A DNA stretch of 43,851 nt from an uncultured Lachnospiraceae bacterium (GTDB taxonomy: Bacteria > Bacillota > Clostridia > Lachnospirales > Lachnospiraceae): NCBI GenBank assembly GCA_948470905.1, contig CAOKQK010000023.1, positions 1-43,851 of the forward strand, read 5' to 3'. Shown in pieces: positions 43,413 through 43,851 of this stretch. The notes beneath the pieces are model-generated. The model made no database searches, was not told where the DNA came from, and was given only the letters and a program-made list of their open reading frames with translations. The translations under genes were made by a program, and so were the position numbers. The first letter of the stretch is position 1, and each line of letters begins with the position of its first letter.

Positions 43413-43851
43413 ATGAAGAAAGTTCATGTAAAAATGAACAAAGTGCTGGCGGCCGCGCTTTCGGCGCTGCTGGTTTGTTCATCTGCGTCAACGGAACATG
43501 TGTTCGCAGATACGATTAGTTCCGGCGAATCCTCGGGCGAAATGTCGGACAGTTTGAATGTCAATGAGCCTGGGGACGGCGCGGACTCAAATGTGCTGAC
43601 ACCTGGCGCGGACGAAAAGCCCACAGACGGAACAGACGAGAAGGATCCTACCACGGGAACAGAAGGGGATAAGCTAACCACCGGGACAGACGAAAAGGAC
43701 CCTGTAACCGGAACAGAAGGAGATGAGCCAACCACCGGGACGGACGAAAAGGACCCGACCACGGGAACAGAAGGAGACAAGCCAACCACCGGGATGGACG
43801 AAAAGGACCCTGTAACCGGAACAGAAGGAGATGAGCCAACCACCGGGACGG
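43413..43851 (+). CDS. Secreted repeat protein, 5' part only
   Basis: The reading frame is open to the window edge (146 codons seen). The N-terminus MKKVHVKMNKVLAAALSALL, then VCSSASTEHVFA, is a clear signal peptide with cleavage likely after VFA (about residue 32). A short acidic, serine-rich stretch precedes a proline/threonine/glycine/aspartate repeat of 18 residues (GTDEKDPTTGTEGDKLTT and variants). The start ATG has GAGGAGGAAGGA upstream. It is probably an extracellular or wall-attached protein with a stalk-like repeat; its functional domain lies beyond the window. Function unknown. Confidence 0.85.
   Translation, partial: MKKVHVKMNKVLAAALSALLVCSSASTEHVFADTISSGESSGEMSDSLNVNEPGDGADSNVLTPGADEKPTDGTDEKDPTTGTEGDKLTTGTDEKDPVTGTEGDEPTTGTDEKDPTTGTEGDKPTTGMDEKDPVTGTEGDEPTTGT
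43629..43851 (+). repeat. 54-bp tandem repeats in surface protein gene
   Basis: Four complete 54-bp units (starting 43629, 43683, 43737, 43791) and the start of a fifth are seen, all in frame. Each is made of two related 9-codon halves. Units alternate between the DPTT and DPVT variants, suggesting a 108-bp higher-order unit. Copy number is likely variable. Confidence 0.9.

Noticed and set aside
43424-43843. 139-codon minus frame with PSVPV repeats
   Set aside because: Antisense of the 54-bp tandem repeats; the plus strand has a signal peptide, RBS and promoter.

Overview
The window is the replication-origin region of a low-to-mid GC Gram-positive anaerobe, most likely a member of the Lachnospiraceae. 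The evidence is the gene order rpmH-rnpA-yidD-yidC-jag-mnmE-mnmG-rsmG ... parA-parB on one side and dnaA-dnaN-yaaA-recF-gyrB-gyrA on the other, plus family-typical neighbours (DUF4446 after parB, a DUF3881-type protein) and a rhamnogalacturonan-I (pectin) utilisation cluster with a GH112 phosphorylase. Species cannot be assigned from the sequence alone. Genes diverge from the origin at about 19.3-19.6 kb: almost everything to the left is on the minus strand and nearly everything from dnaA to 39.8 kb is on the plus strand, as expected for leading-strand bias.

Layout. 0.4-0.8 kb: a tRNA-Arg(CCT) followed by two decayed tandem copies. 0.8-3.0 kb: two proteins of unknown function (DUF3881-like, DUF3592-like) separated by hairpin-rich repeats. 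3.4-5.7 kb: serS preceded by an HD-GYP-type gene. 6.0-8.3 kb: parA-parB-DUF4446, then a 1.2 kb intergenic region with two perfect parS sites and a third near-perfect one inside a kinase gene at 10.9 kb. 9.5-11.6 kb: a DegS/DegU-like two-component system with a small unknown gene between kinase and regulator. 11.6-19.2 kb: rsmG, mnmG, mnmE, jag, yidC, yidD, rnpA, rpmH. 19.3-19.6 kb: oriC DnaA-box cluster. 19.9-29.2 kb: dnaA, dnaN, yaaA, recF, gyrB (with a roughly 90-residue insertion), gyrA. 29.5-32.1 kb: a CPA2 antiporter overlapping an AlkD-like gene, then a convergent unknown gene with nuclease-like features. 32.6-34.2 kb: a GtrII-like membrane glucosyltransferase carrying a coding G8 tract. 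34.4-39.8 kb: GH105, CE12 esterase with SLH-like tail, and GH112 phosphorylase; together these fit removal of unsaturated galacturonate, deacetylation, and phosphorolysis of galactosyl-rhamnose. 40-43 kb: a sensor/HD-GYP/REC protein and an Rpn-type nuclease. The right edge cuts a secreted protein with 54-bp tandem repeats whose putative promoter has a G9 tract between -35 and -10.

The main structure not explained by genes is a dispersed repeat family (about ten full or decayed copies) with terminal inverted repeats based on GGCAATGAG and strong internal hairpins, found in the dnaA leader, between dnaN and yaaA, and in many other gaps. Other unexplained structures are a second family of covarying hairpins, a near-identical leader hairpin in front of both yidC and gyrA, and a tandem pair of long nested hairpins between the CE12 and GH112 genes. 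Open reading frames crossing these repeats look like recurrent proteins but are repeat-derived. All calls were made by reading; no database search was run.
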